7,410 nucleotides of DNA, from the NCBI GenBank assembly GCA_024639445.1, contig JAHEIJ010000102.1:1-7410 (forward strand), given 5' to 3'. Below the pieces are notes generated by a model. That model was not told the origin of the DNA, did no database searches, and was given only the letters and a program-made list of their open reading frames with translations. This stretch comes from Gammaproteobacteria bacterium. Its GTDB lineage: Bacteria; Pseudomonadota; Gammaproteobacteria; UBA6429; Thiohalophilaceae. Below, in pieces: positions 6,221-7,410 of this stretch (the first letter of the stretch is position 1; each line of letters starts with the position of its first letter). The translations under genes were made by a program, and so were the position numbers.

Positions 6221-6246
6221 TAGCACTCATTGCAGGTGAGTGCTAA
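6220..6246. promoter_or_regulatory. CIRCE operator, predicted HrcA binding site
   Basis: TTAGCACTC (6220-6228), a nine-base spacer, and GAGTGCTAA (6238-6246) match the CIRCE consensus at all 18 arm positions. CIRCE is bound by the heat-shock repressor HrcA, which itself needs GroEL to stay active, so the operon senses chaperonin supply. hrcA is not in the window, but a perfect site implies that the genome has it. Confidence 0.97.
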
Positions 6247-6266
6247 CAAGGCACCAAATAATTTAT

Positions 6267-6300
6267 GGGCCGAAGCCAGTGGAATTCGGTCTTAGTTTTT
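6267..6300 (+). terminator. Terminator-like hairpin and T-run in the groESL leader
   Basis: GGGCCGAA (6267-6274) can pair with TTCGGTCT (6285-6292) to give eight pairs, two of them G-U, around a ten-base loop. TTAG and then five T residues (6296-6300) follow. The shape is that of a modest intrinsic terminator. It lies downstream of both groESL promoters and 44 bases before the groES ATG, so it could end fxsA transcripts, attenuate groESL, or simply be a leader structure that protects the mRNA or responds to temperature. Confidence 0.45.
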
Positions 6301-6343
6301 GAAAAGCATCAACTTTATTTAAAAATATCAGGAGACATAAAGT

Positions 6344-6634
6344 ATGAAAATCCGTCCCTTACACGATCGTTTGATCGTTCGCCGCATGGAAGAGGAGCGT
6401 ACCTCGGCAGGTGGCATCGTAATTCCCGACAGTGCTACTGAAAAACCCGCTCAGGGTGAGGTAGTGGCAGCCGGCAAGGGCAAGATCAATGAGAACGGTG
6501 ATGTCCATCCCCTGGATGTAAAGGTAGGTGACAAGGTGCTGTTCGGAAAATATGCCGGAACCGAAGTGAAGGTTGAAGGTGAAGAACTGCTGGTTATGCG
6601 CGAAGAAGACATCATGGGTGTTATTGAAGGCTAA
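6344..6634 (+). CDS. groES: GroES co-chaperonin
   Basis: GroES is the seven-subunit lid that closes the GroEL cavity during ATP-driven folding in the cytoplasm. The 96 residues match the family length. The N-terminus MKIRPLHDRLIVRR is typical. The mobile loop (about 16-33) carries GGIVI, whose IVI at 25-27 contacts the GroEL apical domain. The roof-loop region and the C-terminal EEDIMGVIEG are also normal. A strong ribosome site AGGAG (6330-6334) lies nine bases before the ATG. Translation ends at TAA followed at once by an in-frame TAG. groEL follows 44 bases later in the same direction. Control appears to be by an RpoH-type promoter and a CIRCE-covered sigma-70 promoter upstream. Confidence 0.99.
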   Translation: MKIRPLHDRLIVRRMEEERTSAGGIVIPDSATEKPAQGEVVAAGKGKINENGDVHPLDVKVGDKVLFGKYAGTEVKVEGEELLVMREEDIMGVIEG

Positions 6635-6678
6635 TAGCCGCGCAAATTCCAATTTCAAGAAATATAGAGGAAATAGTA

Positions 6679-7410
6679 ATGACTGCTAAAGACGTGAAAT
6701 TCAGTGATGACGCCCGCCACAAGATGCTGGCCGGAGTCAACGTTCTGGCTAATGCCGTTAAGGTAACCCTGGGTCCGAAAGGCCGTAACGTGGTTCTGGA
6801 GAAGAGCTTCGGCGCACCGACCATCACCAAGGACGGCGTATCCGTGGCCAAGGAAATTGAACTCAGTGACAAGTTTGAAAACATGGGTGCGCAAATGGTC
6901 AAGGAAGTCTCTTCCCAGACTTCTGATGTTGCCGGTGACGGTACCACGACAGCGACTGTGCTGGCCCAGTCCATCCTGACCGAAGGTATGAAGGCCGTGG
7001 CAGCCGGTATGAATCCTATGGACCTGAAACGCGGCATCGACAAGGCCGTAATCGTAGCGGTGGAAGCTCTGCAGAAGATGTCCAAACCCTGCACTGATGA
7101 CAAAGCAATTGCCCAGGTAGGTACCATCTCCGCCAACTCTGATACTGAAATCGGCGACATCATTGCCGAAGCCATGGGTAAGGTCGGCAAGGAAGGCGTC
7201 ATTACCGTGGAAGAAGGTTCTGGTCTGGCGAACGAGCTGGACGTGGTAGAAGGTATGCAGTTTGACCGTGGTTACCTGTCGCCATACTTCGTCAACAACC
7301 AGCAGAACATGACTGCGGAACAGGAGGAACCGTTCGTGTTGCTGCACGACAAGAAGATCTCCAATATCCGTGACCTGCTGCCCGTGCTGGAAGGCGTGGC
7401 CAAGGCCGGC
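6679..7410 (+). CDS. groEL: GroEL chaperonin, 3' end cut by the window
   Basis: GroEL is the double-ring ATPase that folds proteins with GroES. The first 244 residues of about 545 are present and the reading frame is intact to the right edge. The ATP site shows TLGPKGRNV (30-38), D52 and GDGTTTA (86-92) with D87. The apical domain begins near residue 190 with GMQFDRGYLSPYF, including Y199, Y203 and F204, and continues to L234 and L237, the hydrophobic residues that bind substrates and GroES in E. coli. Numbering agrees with E. coli throughout by my count, so no insertion or deletion is present in this part. A ribosome site AGAGGA (6666-6671) lies seven bases before the ATG. It is co-transcribed with groES. 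Confidence 0.99.
   Translation, partial: MTAKDVKFSDDARHKMLAGVNVLANAVKVTLGPKGRNVVLEKSFGAPTITKDGVSVAKEIELSDKFENMGAQMVKEVSSQTSDVAGDGTTTATVLAQSILTEGMKAVAAGMNPMDLKRGIDKAVIVAVEALQKMSKPCTDDKAIAQVGTISANSDTEIGDIIAEAMGKVGKEGVITVEEGSGLANELDVVEGMQFDRGYLSPYFVNNQQNMTAEQEEPFVLLHDKKISNIRDLLPVLEGVAKAG

Noticed and set aside
6621..7347. Long open frames on the minus strand opposite groEL (up to 230 codons).
   Set aside because: They lie wholly antisense to an intact, highly conserved gene, and their composition follows from its codon use. No recognisable motifs.
1..7410. Search for CRISPR arrays, tRNAs, insertion sequences, toxin-antitoxin or defence genes.
   Set aside because: No spaced direct repeats, cloverleaf-like segments, transposase motifs or recognisable defence domains seen; nearly all the DNA is accounted for by housekeeping genes.

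Overview
The window looks like ordinary chromosome from a gammaproteobacterium outside the Enterobacterales, possibly of a Chromatiales, Thiotrichales or Pseudomonas-like type. This is inferred from three things: an aroQ-accB-accC cluster, a cutA/dsbD/fxsA/groESL neighbourhood resembling the one around E. coli groE, and a groESL operon that carries a CIRCE operator as well as an RpoH-type promoter. Base composition is only slightly GC-rich and looks even across the window. I see no mobile element, tRNA, rRNA or CRISPR array, and no gene-free stretch longer than about 250 bases.

Layout. Positions 1-5610 are read leftward (minus strand): cutA, dsbD, a TlpA-like thioredoxin, aroQ, accB, then accC, which runs off the left edge. 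cutA and dsbD overlap by one base, and the TlpA-like gene follows 38 bases later, so these three look like one operon. After a 241-base gap comes aroQ-accB (30 bases apart) and then accC, after an unusually long 173-base gap. Positions 5693-7410 are read rightward: fxsA, groES and groEL, the last cut by the right edge. cutA and fxsA diverge from an 82-base spacer.

Functions. AccB and AccC are the biotin carrier and biotin carboxylase of acetyl-CoA carboxylase, which starts fatty acid synthesis. AroQ is a type II dehydroquinase of the shikimate pathway. DsbD carries electrons from cytoplasmic thioredoxin across the inner membrane, and the TlpA-like protein next to it is a likely periplasmic-side acceptor. 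CutA is a small trimeric protein linked to divalent metal tolerance. FxsA is a small inner-membrane protein. GroES and GroEL form the chaperonin.

Most notable. (1) DsbD has two tandem copies of its N-terminal periplasmic redox domain, each with a cysteine pair and a cap loop; the pair spacing is CX5C in one copy and CX6C in the other. (2) The groESL control region stacks an RpoH-like promoter, a strong sigma-70-like promoter with a perfect CIRCE lying across its start site, an 18-base near-palindrome over the -35 box, and a terminator-like hairpin in the leader. I see no wholly new multigene system; everything else is core housekeeping.
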